Shown here: piece after piece, positions 13,426 through 13,459 of the stretch
How positions within the stretch are numbered: the stretch's first letter is position 1
Layout of the letters: each line of letters opens with the position of its first letter
Source of the DNA: an uncultured Eubacteriales bacterium
Lineage (GTDB): Bacteria > Bacillota > Clostridia > Oscillospirales > Oscillospiraceae
Length of the DNA stretch: 13,459 nt
Assembly (NCBI GenBank): GCA_900544705.1
Contig: UQWH01000055.1
Location: forward strand, 1-13,459
Direction of reading: 5' to 3'
Program-made: the position numbers and the translations under genes
The notes under the pieces: model-generated
What the model saw: the letters and a program-made list of their open reading frames with translations, nothing else
Databases searched by the model: none
Told to the model about the DNA's origin: nothing

Positions 13426-13459
13426 TTGCAAAATAAAATTCTGTAGTTATATTTTGCAA
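13426..13459. repeat. AT-rich inverted repeat at the right edge
   Basis: Perfect 10-bp arms TTGCAAAATA (13426-13435) and TATTTTGCAA (13450-13459) around a 14-nt centre. The second arm ends exactly at the window edge, so the repeat may continue. The base composition is much richer in A and T than the rest of the window. Confidence 0.55.

Noticed and set aside
13144..13446. 100-codon plus-strand frame over the repeat region
   Set aside because: It runs through palindromic repeats and terminator-like hairpins; no ribosome site or recognisable protein.

Overview
The window looks like chromosomal DNA of a GC-rich anaerobic Firmicute (Clostridia, probably an Oscillospiraceae-type gut bacterium). 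Coding DNA is strongly GC-rich, while promoters and terminators are AT-rich and Bacillota-like: 17-18 nt spacers, strong GGAGG Shine-Dalgarno sites, and stem plus T-run terminators. The proteins have a Clostridial flavour: a two-subunit transketolase, a ROK glucokinase, alpha2-type glycyl-tRNA synthetase, MtaB, and a degenerate HPr-like protein. The genus cannot be fixed from the window.

Layout. 1-1482 (minus): phage terminase large subunit (cut by the window edge) and small subunit, overlapping as GTGA. 1519-1552: strong bidirectional terminator. 1599-1754 (minus): candidate 51-aa cysteine protein whose ribosome site lies inside the terminator of the next gene. 1819-2763 (minus): ROK glucokinase. 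2904-4196 (plus): glucose-6-phosphate isomerase, divergent from the kinase. 4275-4685 (plus): small P-loop protein of unknown role, converging on a shared terminator with ribose-5-phosphate isomerase B (4743-5186, minus). Upstream of rpiB, also on minus, is a polytopic membrane protein (5206-6324) with its own promoter. 6412-7979 (minus): cysteine desulfurase and GNAT acetyltransferase, overlapping by 4 nt. 8052-11297 (minus): glycyl-tRNA synthetase followed by both transketolase halves, ending in a terminator. 11376-12668 (minus): MtaB tRNA methylthiotransferase. 12820-13083 (plus): HPr-like protein, divergent from mtaB. 13084-13459: no gene; degenerate palindromic repeats, two tandem long hairpins and an AT-rich inverted repeat.

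How the genes fit together. Much of the window is central sugar-phosphate metabolism: glucokinase and Pgi make and isomerise glucose 6-phosphate, and RpiB and transketolase run the non-oxidative pentose phosphate pathway. GlyRS, MtaB and the cysteine desulfurase serve translation and tRNA/sulfur chemistry. The terminase pair belongs to a phage-derived element that continues leftward out of view. I see no clearly new multi-gene system. The most interesting items are the repeat family at the right end with paired arm changes, the HPr-like protein lacking both usual phosphorylation sites, the P-loop gene with palindromes over its promoter, and the phage terminase genes sitting directly behind a strong terminator next to core metabolism.
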